DNA of 64,000 nucleotides from an uncultured bacterium (lineage in GTDB: Bacteria; Verrucomicrobiota; Kiritimatiellia; RFP12; UBA1067): positions 1-64,000 of the forward strand of contig CADCAK010000002.1 of NCBI GenBank assembly GCA_902799385.1. The letters are read 5' to 3'. Position numbers and translations under genes: made by a program. Positions 28,001-34,110 of this stretch are shown piece by piece; position 1 is the stretch's first letter; every line of letters starts with the position of its first letter. Under the pieces are notes generated by a model that was given only the letters and a program-made list of their open reading frames with translations, had not been told where the DNA came from and ran no database searches.

Positions 28001-28330
28001 CTTGATCTCAGGCGCGCCCGCGACACCAAGCGCCTCCTGCGCCAGCGCCTCGATCGGAAGGCCGTGGGTGTCCCAGCCGAAACGGCGCTCGACGTACTTG
28101 CCGCGCATCGTCTGGTAGCGGGGAACGATGTCCTTGATCGTGCCCGCGAGCAAATGCCCGTAGTGCGGCAACCCCGTCGCGAAGGGAGGCCCGTCGTAGA
28201 ACTTGTAGCGCTCCTTGCCTTCGTTCCTCTCAAGCGACTTCTTGAAAGTCCCGTCCTTCTCCCAGAACGCGAGAACCGCCTCCTCCATCTTGGGGAAGGC
28301 GACTTTATTCGATACAGGCTTGAACATCAT
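25088..28330 (-). CDS. ileS: Isoleucyl-tRNA synthetase, eukaryote-like type
   Basis: The enzyme charges tRNA-Ile. The class I HIGH motif is HYGH (56-59) and KMSKR lies near 614; the GWDTHGLPIE editing-domain entry and KMSKRLKNYPDPS are typical of the IleRS2 (eukaryotic and archaeal-like) type, known for mupirocin tolerance. The 1,080-residue length fits. Start: the ATG at 28330 has GGAG 4 nt upstream, with a second ATG directly after it; the longer frame would need a TTG. Three separate tandem-repeat inserts lie in frame (25471-25505, 25849-25924, 26643-26675), giving Gly/Arg-rich and Ser/Thr/Pro-rich loops, evidently tolerated. Confidence 0.95.
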   Translation of the reverse strand: MMFKPVSNKVAFPKMEEAVLAFWEKDGTFKKSLERNEGKERYKFYDGPPFATGLPHYGHLLAGTIKDIVPRYQTMRGKYVERRFGWDTHGLPIEALAQEALGVAGAPEIKKLGVDKFNEQCRSMVLKYVGEWRKTVTRMGRWRWVDFDNDYKTMDFGFMESVWWVFKQLWNQGRVYRSHRIMPYSWKLSTPLSNFEAGSNYKDVQDPTVTCRVRATSITSEELKAKSAGSVVYFLIWTTTPWTLPENLAICTGAKIDYVAVRDVTDDARPIYVMAKGRLPFIFKKEEQYELVWEGKGDALKGSEYEPLFPYFADKRAEGAFRVLNDDYVTTDDGVGIVHIAPAYGEDDFRVCKEAGVTAFADPLDDACAFTDAVPEYKGRFCKDCDKDIIKRLKAEGKLVHQATIVHSYPFCDRTDTPLIYRAIDAWYVRVEDLHERLAKNNAGVHWTPDYVGEKRFGNWLEEARDWNISRNRFWGSCIPVWVNDDDPADMICVGSAKELEELSGEKVTDLHKHFIDKIVIKKDGKTYHRTPEVLDCWFESGSMPYAQQHYMGERGTGNGERNVDTFFPADFIAEGLDQTRGWFYTLMVLGTCLFDKSPYKNVIVNGLVLAEDGKKMSKRLKNYPDPSKMLDTYGADAIRLYMIYSPVVRAENLKFSENGVKQLMRDLLIPWWNAYSFFVTYANVDGFNDAEVVYPESDNVLDKWIVSSMETLIADVTAAMDAYDLQRSVRPFVKFVEDLTNWYIRRSRRRFWKSTNDGDKLCAYRTLRYVLVQLSKVAAPFTPFIAEEIYTNLVLGVNGAICTSDAQAPSTKHQRSECTSGEAAQAPESVHLCEFPTANAAARDLALEKRMAAVQTVVELGRRLRADNDLKVRQPLSAIRIAGADVKGLEDLIMDELNVKKVEYVADETELCDVSYKANFKTLGKKCGSKMKAVAAAIAAAGKGQEGRGKREDKWIVEGVEILPEDVLVTRAPKAGLVVASEGAAVVALETALTPELVAEGLAREFVSHVQAMRKEADFEVTQRINVTVEADDELKAALEAHAEYVKGETLTVEFAFGAVEAESVDLNGHAAKIKIQTR
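25471..25505. repeat. CTTCCCT heptamer repeat inside ileS
   Basis: Five heptamers (CTTCCCT three times, CTTGCCC, CTTCCCT) lie head to tail in the 3' part of ileS and encode a G-K-G-Q-E-G-R-G-K-R-E type loop on the minus strand. Confidence 0.8.
25849..25924. repeat. GGTGCTT-type composite repeat inside ileS
   Basis: Units of TGCTTGG mixed with short palindromic pieces (such as gcggcttcgccgc and cttcgctggtg) fill about 76 bp of ileS in frame. They encode a Ser/Thr/Ala/Gln-rich stretch between the anticodon-binding region and the C-terminal domain. Confidence 0.75.
26643..26675. repeat. TTCCCCG heptamer repeat inside ileS
   Basis: Heptamers TTCCCCG / TTCCCAG / TTCCCCG / TTCCCCC lie in frame within the catalytic half of ileS, encoding GERGTGNGER. 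The unit is the same as that in the U32 peptidase gene at 6309-6345, 20 kb away. Confidence 0.8.
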
Positions 28331-28362
28331 TATGCTCCAATTCAACTGAAAATTGACGTGAC

Positions 28363-28371
28363 ATTATACCA
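28363..28371 (-). promoter_or_regulatory. ileS-lysA promoter (-10)
   Basis: TGG-TATAAT (TATAAT at 28368-28363) lies 32 nt before the ATG, which has its own Shine-Dalgarno. The -35 (CTGATG) is weak. Confidence 0.6.
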
Positions 28372-28387
28372 AATTGCCTTGTGGCCA

Positions 28388-30010
28388 TCAGCGTATTTCG
28401 ACAATGCGAAGCTCCACGTGGGGGCCGCCGTAGTCCGAAGTCTCGATCGTGAACACTACGTCATGCACGGCGGAGGACCTTCGGCGCAGGTCCTCGACAA
28501 TGTCGCCGCGCCCCCACCAGACGGCACGTATGCCGTTGACGGCAAGCGTAAGATGGCGGCCTTCCGCGCCGAGAGGGCGGACATCGCACAGCACCGCGTC
28601 CTTCATGCCGAACATCGGCTCGGGATTGCCCTCGCCAAACGGCTCAAGACGCGTGATCCAGTCGGCAAGGTCCACCGTCAGGTCCTCCGGCGACACCCAA
28701 GCGTCCACCCCGTCGTCTGGCGAACCGCCGTCCGACGCGACGGCAAGCCCCGCGCAGACATCGGCAAAGCGCGTGCGGAACGCATCGACCATCCCTTCCT
28801 TGACGGAGAGACCCGCAGCGGCGGCATGGCCGCCAAAGCGGTCCAGGAACTCGCCAGACGCAGCAAGCGCATCGCGGACGTTGACGCCGTCCGGCGCGCG
28901 CGCCGAGCCGTGCCCGCCGACGACAACGCAGACCGGGACCTTGGGCTCCAGCCTCTCCATCACGCGCGCGGCGACGATGCCCGCGACCCCCTGGTGCCCG
29001 CCGGGAAGGTCGATCACCTGCGCGGCGGCGGCAGGCACAACCCTTGCGAGAGCGTCCTCAAGCATCTTCTGCTCGATGCTCTTGCGCTCGTCGTTGCGCC
29101 CGTTGACGATTCGCGCGGCCTCGGCGGCCTCGTCCCAGCTGTCCGCAAGGACAAGCCGCAGCGCCTCGACGCCAGAGGCGAGACGGCCCGCCGCGTTGAT
29201 GCGCGGCCCAAGCAGGAAACCGAAGTCCTTCGACGTGTGACGCACGACGCCGCGACGCGCCGCCTTCGAGAAAAGGGCCTTCAGCCCGACGGGCGCAAGC
29301 GTGTCGAAGCGGTTCAGGGCCTCGGCGACGATAATCCTATTCTGCCCGAGAAGCGGCATTACGTCGGTCACCGTCGCAAGCCCCGCGAGGACGAGGAGCG
29401 GCCCCGCCATCGAAGGCCCCGAGTAGAGCCCGGAAGCCCGCGCCCGCGACGCAAGCTCGTTCGCAAGGAGAAAGGCGACGCCGGCGCCGCAGAGATCCTC
29501 GAACAAGGGGGGGTGCGACACCTTGGGGTTGACCACTATGCAGTCGGGAAGCGTCTCTCCTGGAAGGTGGTGGTCGGTGACGACGACCTCGACGCCCCTC
29601 CCCCTGAGCATTGCCACGCTCTCGACGGAGTTTATGCCGTTGTCGACTGTGACGACAAGCCCGACGCCCGGGTTCTCGGAGAGCATCCGCGCGACCGACG
29701 CCTCGGACATGCCGTAGCCTTCGCTAAGCCGCTCGGGGAGAAACGGCGAGACATCCGCGCCAAAGGCGAAAAGCGTCCTCACGAGAATCGCGGTCGCGCA
29801 GACGCCGTCGCAGTCGTAGTCGCCGAACACGACGATCTTGCGGCCGGCGCGCACTACGGCGAGTATCGCCGCCGCCGCCGCGCCGACGTTCGGCAGCTCG
29901 CAGGGCGGCGCGAGATCGCGGAGCGACGGGCAGAGGAACTCGTCGACGCCGTCGGCAGGTATGCCGCGACGCTCTATGATCCTCTCGACCAGCTGTGGGA
30001 TTGCAGACAT
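28388..30010 (-). CDS. recJ: Single-stranded-DNA exonuclease RecJ
   Basis: RecJ degrades single-stranded DNA 5' to 3' in recombination and mismatch repair. The 540-residue product has the DHH-family motifs VVFGDYDCDGV near 58-68, VTVDNGI near 120 and VVVTDHHLPG near 143, and the DHHA1 motif FGGHAAAAGLS near 400, followed by the OB-fold region. The length fits bacterial RecJ. The start ATG lies 12 nt after a TATACT box, without a Shine-Dalgarno. Confidence 0.93.
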   Translation of the reverse strand: MSAIPQLVERIIERRGIPADGVDEFLCPSLRDLAPPCELPNVGAAAAAILAVVRAGRKIVVFGDYDCDGVCATAILVRTLFAFGADVSPFLPERLSEGYGMSEASVARMLSENPGVGLVVTVDNGINSVESVAMLRGRGVEVVVTDHHLPGETLPDCIVVNPKVSHPPLFEDLCGAGVAFLLANELASRARASGLYSGPSMAGPLLVLAGLATVTDVMPLLGQNRIIVAEALNRFDTLAPVGLKALFSKAARRGVVRHTSKDFGFLLGPRINAAGRLASGVEALRLVLADSWDEAAEAARIVNGRNDERKSIEQKMLEDALARVVPAAAAQVIDLPGGHQGVAGIVAARVMERLEPKVPVCVVVGGHGSARAPDGVNVRDALAASGEFLDRFGGHAAAAGLSVKEGMVDAFRTRFADVCAGLAVASDGGSPDDGVDAWVSPEDLTVDLADWITRLEPFGEGNPEPMFGMKDAVLCDVRPLGAEGRHLTLAVNGIRAVWWGRGDIVEDLRRRSSAVHDVVFTIETSDYGGPHVELRIVEIR

Positions 30011-30022
30011 CTATAGGAGCGT

Positions 30023-30031
30023 AGTATAGCA
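30023..30031 (-). promoter_or_regulatory. Extended -10 of recJ
   Basis: Minus-strand TGC-TATACT (TATACT at 30028-30023) ends 12 nt before the recJ ATG; a TTGCAG lies 18 bp upstream. The leader would be only about 5 nt. Confidence 0.5.
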
Positions 30032-30086
30032 AATACCATCCGCACTCTGCAATCGGCGGCCGCCTTTTTCGGCAGAGCCAGCACCG

Positions 30087-31460
30087 TCACTGGACGAAGT
30101 GAAAGCGGCGCAGGAGGCCGAGGGCGAATATCGCGACCACGACGAGCGGAACGACATAGGCGCAGTAGAGGCGCAGCCAGGACGGGAAGCGCCTGCCCTC
30201 CCCGGCGTTGGCCTCGGCGAGAAACCTCTCCCAGCCCCAGCCGTAGCGATGGCAACAGAAAAGCGCGAACGCGATGGCGCCGAGGGGAAGGAACACGTCG
30301 CTTACGACGAAGTCCTCGAAGTCGAGGACGCACGACCCCTCGCCAAACGGCTTGAACGCCGACCAGACGTTGAAGCCTAGAACGCACGGAAGCGAGAGGA
30401 ACAGCAGGGCTACGCCGCAGGCGCGGCAGGCGCGGCGACGGCCAAACCCAGTGTAGTCCATGACGCAGGCAACGACGTTCTCGAACACCGCGAGGACCGT
30501 CGTAAGCGCGGCGAAGCTCATGAAGAGGAAGAAAAGCGACCCCCAAAGCCGCCCGAGCGGCATGGAGTTGAAGACATTGGGCAGCGTCACGAAGACAAGC
30601 CCCGGGCCCTGCCCGGGCTCTATGCCGAACGCGAAGCACGCGGGGATTATTATGAGCCCAGCCGCAATCGCCACGCCCGTATCGAGTATCGCCACATGGA
30701 TTGCCTCGCCGAGAAGCGCGCGGCGGCGCTCAAGGTAGCTCCCGAAGATCGCCATCGCGCCTATGCCGAGGGAAAGAGAGAAGAACGACTGGTTCATCGC
30801 CTCCACGACGACGCGCGCGACGCCTATCTCCCTAACGTCGGCGAAGTCCGGCACGAGGAAGAACGCAACGCCCTTCCATGCGCCGGGAAGCATGAGACTT
30901 CGCGCCGCAAGGACGAAAATCAGCGAGAGAAGACACGCCATGAGGACTTTCGTCACGCGCTCCAGCCCCTTCTGGAGCCCCGCGGCGCACACCACGGCGG
31001 CGACGACCACCACCGCCGCCGTCGCCGCATGCATCGTCAGCGGCTCGCCGAGCATCGCGCCGAACGCCGCGCCCACGCCCGCCGCGTCGAGGCCGGCGAA
31101 GCGTCCGGCCGCCATCCTGCAGAAGTAGATGAGCATCCAGCCGGTGACAACCGTGTAGAACATCATCAGGACGAGGTTCGCCGCAAAGCCGCATGCGCCG
31201 TGGATGCGCCACGCCCTTTTTTCAGGGACGAGCGCCTCGTGAAGCTTCGCTATCGACCGCCTTGCGGCGCGGCCCGCCGCGAACTCCATTACAAGGACCG
31301 GTATGCCGAGAAGGGCGAGGCAGGCGAGATACGCGAGGACGAACAGCCCGCCGCCGGACTTTCCCGCAACATACGGGAAGCGCCAGACGTTCCCAAGCCC
31401 TATCGCGCACCCTGCGGATAGCAGTATGAACCCTATGCGGCTCGCGAGTCTCTCCCTCAT
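30087..31460 (-). CDS. Na+-dependent NSS/SNF-family transporter
   Basis: The 457-residue membrane protein opens with the neurotransmitter:sodium symporter signature GFILLSAGCAIGLGNVWRFPY and has about 11 to 12 hydrophobic segments. It should import an amino acid or amine with sodium, as LeuT and TnaT do; the substrate is unknown. GGAGGGG lies 4 nt upstream of the ATG at 31460, which overlaps the stop of the preceding small ORF as ATGA. This links it to the SWIM-protein transcript. Confidence 0.9.
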   Translation of the reverse strand: MRERLASRIGFILLSAGCAIGLGNVWRFPYVAGKSGGGLFVLAYLACLALLGIPVLVMEFAAGRAARRSIAKLHEALVPEKRAWRIHGACGFAANLVLMMFYTVVTGWMLIYFCRMAAGRFAGLDAAGVGAAFGAMLGEPLTMHAATAAVVVVAAVVCAAGLQKGLERVTKVLMACLLSLIFVLAARSLMLPGAWKGVAFFLVPDFADVREIGVARVVVEAMNQSFFSLSLGIGAMAIFGSYLERRRALLGEAIHVAILDTGVAIAAGLIIIPACFAFGIEPGQGPGLVFVTLPNVFNSMPLGRLWGSLFFLFMSFAALTTVLAVFENVVACVMDYTGFGRRRACRACGVALLFLSLPCVLGFNVWSAFKPFGEGSCVLDFEDFVVSDVFLPLGAIAFALFCCHRYGWGWERFLAEANAGEGRRFPSWLRLYCAYVVPLVVVAIFALGLLRRFHFVQ

Positions 31461-31633
31461 ATCCCCTCCCGCCTAGCAGGCGCTGCGCGTTTTGAAGTAG
31501 CCCGCCCAAGTGCGTCGCGTGCGCTTTCCATCGCCCTGCGGTATATCGGCTCGAGGACGGAGAGGCACTTCTGCCCGCCGCGCCAGAACGGAACAGGGCC
31601 GAGTCGCCGCAGGACTGGCGGATCAGACCTCAT
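31457..31633 (-). CDS. Small ORF, likely detached C-terminus of SWIM protein
   Basis: The 58-residue frame starts at an ATG that overlaps the SWIM-gene stop by 11 nt, has GGAGG 9 nt upstream, and ends with an ATGA overlap on the transporter start. Its sequence (RLGPVPFWRGGQKCLSVLEP) resembles the LGPPPFW-type C-terminal segment that I recall following the zinc finger in longer SWIM-family proteins. It may therefore be the second half of a protein split by a frameshift but still translated by coupling. Without alignment this remains inference. Confidence 0.55.
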   Translation of the reverse strand: MRSDPPVLRRLGPVPFWRGGQKCLSVLEPIYRRAMESARDALGRATSKRAAPARREGI

Positions 31634-32207
31634 AAAGCTCATCCTCCGCGAAGCCGCGCAGTTCAAGGAGCGTCAGCGGGCGACGCGCAATCTCCTCGCC
31701 GAGAACGAGCAGCACCGCCGCGACGTGCTTGCACGGGTTCGCATAGTCCGGACAGCTGCATGCCGTCGTAACGTCGTACTTCCCCGGAGCGAGCCTGCCC
31801 CCCGGGAAGAGGTCGAAGCCGGCGGAGCGGAAGATCGACTCGACCTCGGTCGGCATGTCGTCGGCGAGAAGCCTCGCCGCGAGCATCGGCTCCTTCCTGA
31901 TCGCAGCGACCACCGCCGCCCGCGCCGCGCCCTCCGGCACGCGGAAATCGACGGTGACGCCGTAGGGCTCCTCGCGCACGCCGACTACGGACGCCTCGAC
32001 GTGCGGACCCGCGATGCGCATCTCGGTCACCTGCCCGGAAACCGCGTAGTTCTTGCCACGTCCGAGCCGTGCGCCAAGCCCCATGCGTTCAAGCGTCTCG
32101 ATCCAGCGGCGCCCCCACCATGTGCGACCGCCGCCCGCGCGCGGCTCCTGCGCGCGGATGCCGGCGGCAAAGCGCGGAATCCTTATTGGATAGTTCTTTT
32201 TCGACAC
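31623..32207 (-). CDS. SWIM zinc-finger protein (possibly split)
   Basis: The 194-residue product begins VSKKNYPIRIP and has TWWGRRWIETLERMG near 40, then the SWIM motif CSCPDYANPCKH near 155-166. SWIM fingers bind nucleic acid or protein. The GTG at 32207 lies 6 nt after a TATAGT box and just beyond the tRNA terminator, which fixes it as the start; the frame continues upstream through the tRNA gene but cannot be coding there. It seems shorter than usual, and the missing tail may be the overlapping small ORF. Confidence 0.75.
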   Translation of the reverse strand: MSKKNYPIRIPRFAAGIRAQEPRAGGGRTWWGRRWIETLERMGLGARLGRGKNYAVSGQVTEMRIAGPHVEASVVGVREEPYGVTVDFRVPEGAARAAVVAAIRKEPMLAARLLADDMPTEVESIFRSAGFDLFPGGRLAPGKYDVTTACSCPDYANPCKHVAAVLLVLGEEIARRPLTLLELRGFAEDELYEV

Positions 32208-32213
32208 CCTGAG

Positions 32214-32222
32214 ACTATACCA
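32214..32222 (-). promoter_or_regulatory. Extended -10 of SWIM gene (leaderless GTG)
   Basis: TGG-TATAGT (TATAGT at 32219-32214) ends only 6 nt before the GTG at 32207. It begins directly after the T-tract of the tRNA terminator. Confidence 0.55.
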
Positions 32223-32227
32223 CGACA

Positions 32228-32254
32228 GAAAAAGAAAAACCGCCTTGCAGCGGT
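32228..32254 (-). terminator. tRNA-Leu terminator
   Basis: On the minus strand ACCGC (32254-32250) and GCGGT (32243-32239) form a hairpin with a 6-nt loop, followed by a T-rich tract (32238-32228). It starts 8 nt after the encoded CCA end. Confidence 0.65.
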
Positions 32255-32261
32255 CTTCAGA

Positions 32262-32346
32262 TGGTGCTCGGGGCGGGACTCGAACCCGCAAGGAGTTACC
32301 CACATGCACCTCAAGCATGCGTGTCTGCCAATTTCACCACCCGAGC
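32262..32346 (-). tRNA. tRNA-Leu (GAG)
   Basis: The 85-nt sequence folds as a tRNA: the acceptor stem GCTCGGG pairs with CCCGAGC, the T-arm is GCGGG-TTCGAGT-CCCGC, and the CCA is encoded. The anticodon stem CATGC/GCATG encloses the loop TTGAGGT, so the anticodon is GAG and reads CUC and CUU. A long variable arm (TGGGTAACTCCTT) marks it as class II. Confidence 0.95.
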
Positions 32347-32361
32347 AGCGAAACGAGAGAT

Positions 32362-32390
32362 AGTATACTCTTTCTCCGTTCGGAAATCAA
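32362..32390 (-). promoter_or_regulatory. tRNA-Leu promoter
   Basis: TTGATT (32390-32385), a 17-bp spacer and TATACT (32367-32362) lie about 16 nt before the mature tRNA 5' end. Confidence 0.7.
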
Positions 32391-32434
32391 GGGGGCAAAT
32401 TTGAAAAAAAATCGGCAGGCGAAACGGCACACGG

Positions 32435-32830
32435 CTACTGCAGGTCCGCTATCGCCGATTCGTAGGGGGCGTCCTGCCAGGCGAGAAGCATTTCGGCGAC
32501 GGACGCCTCGCCAGGCCCAATGTCGGCAAGGGCCTCCTGCGAAGTCTCCGCGCCGTCCGCCGTGCGGAGAAGATCGATCACGCAGGCAACCGTGTCCCTT
32601 GGCCTGGGGGAGAAGTCAATGTGCAAGACGGCAAAGGAAAGAACAATGGCGAGCGACGCCGCGACAAGCAGGGCGGCGGTGCGGCGCCGGCGCATCCGGC
32701 CCTCCGCGACGCGGGCGAACGATTCAGCCGCGGCAGCGCGCCCGATTTCGGCAAGACGGGGCGGCGACGAGGCGACGCCCTCTTCAAGCCGTCCCTTCAC
32801 AAAAGCCAGCAGTTCCCTGTCTTCGTTCAT
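32435..32830 (-). CDS. Putative single-pass anti-sigma factor
   Basis: The 131-residue protein has a cytoplasmic N-terminus (MNEDRELLAFVKGRLEEG), one transmembrane helix (about residues 52-71) and a short periplasmic tail. It begins with an ATGA overlap on the stop of an ECF sigma gene. Position and topology suggest that it tethers that sigma factor, although no ZAS motif is present. The assignment rests mainly on context. Confidence 0.6.
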   Translation of the reverse strand: MNEDRELLAFVKGRLEEGVASSPPRLAEIGRAAAAESFARVAEGRMRRRRTAALLVAASLAIVLSFAVLHIDFSPRPRDTVACVIDLLRTADGAETSQEALADIGPGEASVAEMLLAWQDAPYESAIADLQ

Positions 32831-33384
32831 CTTTCGCCTCCCAGCATCTCTTTCAGTTTCAATGTCGCAGTGCGCATCCACGTGAGCGCGGTGCCAAGCG
32901 GCACGTCAAGCTCGGACGCAATCTCCTTGAAGGAAAGCTCTCCCTCGATCCTCATCAGCAGCACCTGCCGGGGCCCTTCGGGCAACGAACGCACCGCCTC
33001 CCTCACGTCCTCGGCCGTCGCCTTTGACTCAAACCGCTCGCGCGGCGAGGGCGCCCCGTCGGGAAGGCGCTCTGCCGCAGACGCGCCTTCGCCCCCTTCC
33101 ACATCGAGGCTCACGAGCCGCCCCATCTGCCGCAGGCGGTCTATCGCCGCAGACCGCGCGATGACGGCGAGATAGGGCCTAACCTTGCCGCCGCGATATC
33201 TCCCGGCGGACTTTACCACGCGAGCCCACGTCTCCTGGAAGGCGTCCTCGGCGTCTGCCGCCGTCGGCAGAAGTCCGCGGAGAAACGCCTGCATCCAGAC
33301 GGCGTGTCGCCTGACAAGCGCCGAGAGGGACTCTACGTCCCCCCGGCGCGAGTAGGCAAAGAGGAGCTCGCTATCCTCTTCCAC
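32827..33384 (-). CDS. ECF RNA-polymerase sigma factor
   Basis: The 185-residue protein has sigma region 2 (DAEDAFQETWARVV, then RPYLAVIARSAAIDRLR) and region 4 (LPEGPRQVLLMRIEGELSF and the HTH PLGTALTWMRTA) joined by an acidic linker. It directs polymerase to a small regulon, probably of envelope stress. The gene lies 6 bp after a Spy-like gene and overlaps the presumed anti-sigma gene, so sensor, sigma and antagonist form one operon. Confidence 0.9.
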   Translation of the reverse strand: MEEDSELLFAYSRRGDVESLSALVRRHAVWMQAFLRGLLPTAADAEDAFQETWARVVKSAGRYRGGKVRPYLAVIARSAAIDRLRQMGRLVSLDVEGGEGASAAERLPDGAPSPRERFESKATAEDVREAVRSLPEGPRQVLLMRIEGELSFKEIASELDVPLGTALTWMRTATLKLKEMLGGER

Positions 33385-33390
33385 CGGGCC

Positions 33391-34008
33391 TTACTTGGCT
33401 TCGGGCGCAGGAGCGGGCTCGCCACCACGGTCCTTCGGAGCCTTCTCCCCGCGAGGCCCCCTCCCTTCCCGACGACCCTTGCCGCCTTCGTGCGGACCGG
33501 CGCGCCGGGCGCCACGGTCGCCGCGAGCCTCGAGCATCTTCTTCATTTCCTCGTGGGCCTTGGCGACCTGCTCGGGCGTAAGGACTGACTTCACCGCGAT
33601 CACGCGCCTCGCCTGATCCTTGGCCATCGCCTTGCGGAGCTCGAACACCTCGTCAATCGCCGCCATCACGGCAGCCTCGTCGATCTTCTCGGCCTTCATG
33701 AGCTCAAGCTGCTTCATGGTCGCCTCGCGGACTTTCTTCTGCGCCTCGCGGTTCTCCTTGGGTGCGCCCTTCATCCCCTTGAGCTTTTCCTTCTGCTCTT
33801 CGCTCAGCCCGAGCTTATCGGCAACGGCAGGGTTGGACACCATGCGGACAATCGGATCGCCGCCCATCATCGGGCCTATGCCGCCCTCGCGGGGGCCAAA
33901 GCCGCGACGACCGCCATCGGGACGGGGGGCGCCCTCGGGACCACCATCTGCAAACGCCACGCAGCCAAGCGCGGCGACAGCAACCATTACTATACTCTTC
34001 ATGTTCAT
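33391..34008 (-). CDS. Spy/CpxP-like periplasmic LTxxQ protein
   Basis: The 205-residue product has a signal peptide (to about residue 20, ending CVAFA) and a helical core with two LTxxQ-like motifs, LGLSEEQKEKLK and VLTPEQVAKAHEE. Spy and CpxP relatives are periplasmic chaperones or stress sensors. The C-terminal 45 residues are Gly, Arg and Lys rich and disordered. The start has AAGGAAAGGAAAA directly upstream; a second in-frame ATG follows two codons later. As first gene of the sigma operon it may sense unfolded proteins or metals, as CnrX-type sensors do. Confidence 0.7.
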   Translation of the reverse strand: MNMKSIVMVAVAALGCVAFADGGPEGAPRPDGGRRGFGPREGGIGPMMGGDPIVRMVSNPAVADKLGLSEEQKEKLKGMKGAPKENREAQKKVREATMKQLELMKAEKIDEAAVMAAIDEVFELRKAMAKDQARRVIAVKSVLTPEQVAKAHEEMKKMLEARGDRGARRAGPHEGGKGRREGRGPRGEKAPKDRGGEPAPAPEAK

Positions 34009-34110
34009 TTTTCCTTTCCTTTCGCGGCCTTGTGGCCGACTTTTGCGGCACCACCGCGGCGCCTACAGTTATTTAGACGGACAAGGTGACAGATTTATTT
34101 TGAAAAATCT
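34009..34110. other. Leader of the Spy-sigma operon
   Basis: This 102-bp gap contains a hairpin CGGCC-TTGT-GGCCG at about 34024-34037, just upstream of the Shine-Dalgarno, and a GTCACC/GTCTAAA pair near 34070-34095 that looks like an ECF-type promoter but with too short a spacer. I found no housekeeping -10 of the TGGTATAAT type here. An autoregulated ECF promoter is possible but not shown. Confidence 0.3.

Noticed and set aside
25088-28345. TTG start of ileS at 28345
   Set aside because: The ATG at 28330 has a Shine-Dalgarno and matches the family N-terminus.
26744-30016. Plus-strand open frame of 1,090 codons
   Set aside because: It runs antisense across both ileS and recJ, two genes with firm homology, and shows no domain.
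32208-32318. N-terminal extension of the SWIM protein through the tRNA
   Set aside because: It would translate the tRNA-Leu gene and its terminator; the -10 box and GTG at 32207 define the start.
32262-32346. tRNA-Leu as an integration site of the 46-64 kb region
   Set aside because: It lies 14 kb away from the accessory genes, and no repeated tRNA 3' fragment was seen next to them.
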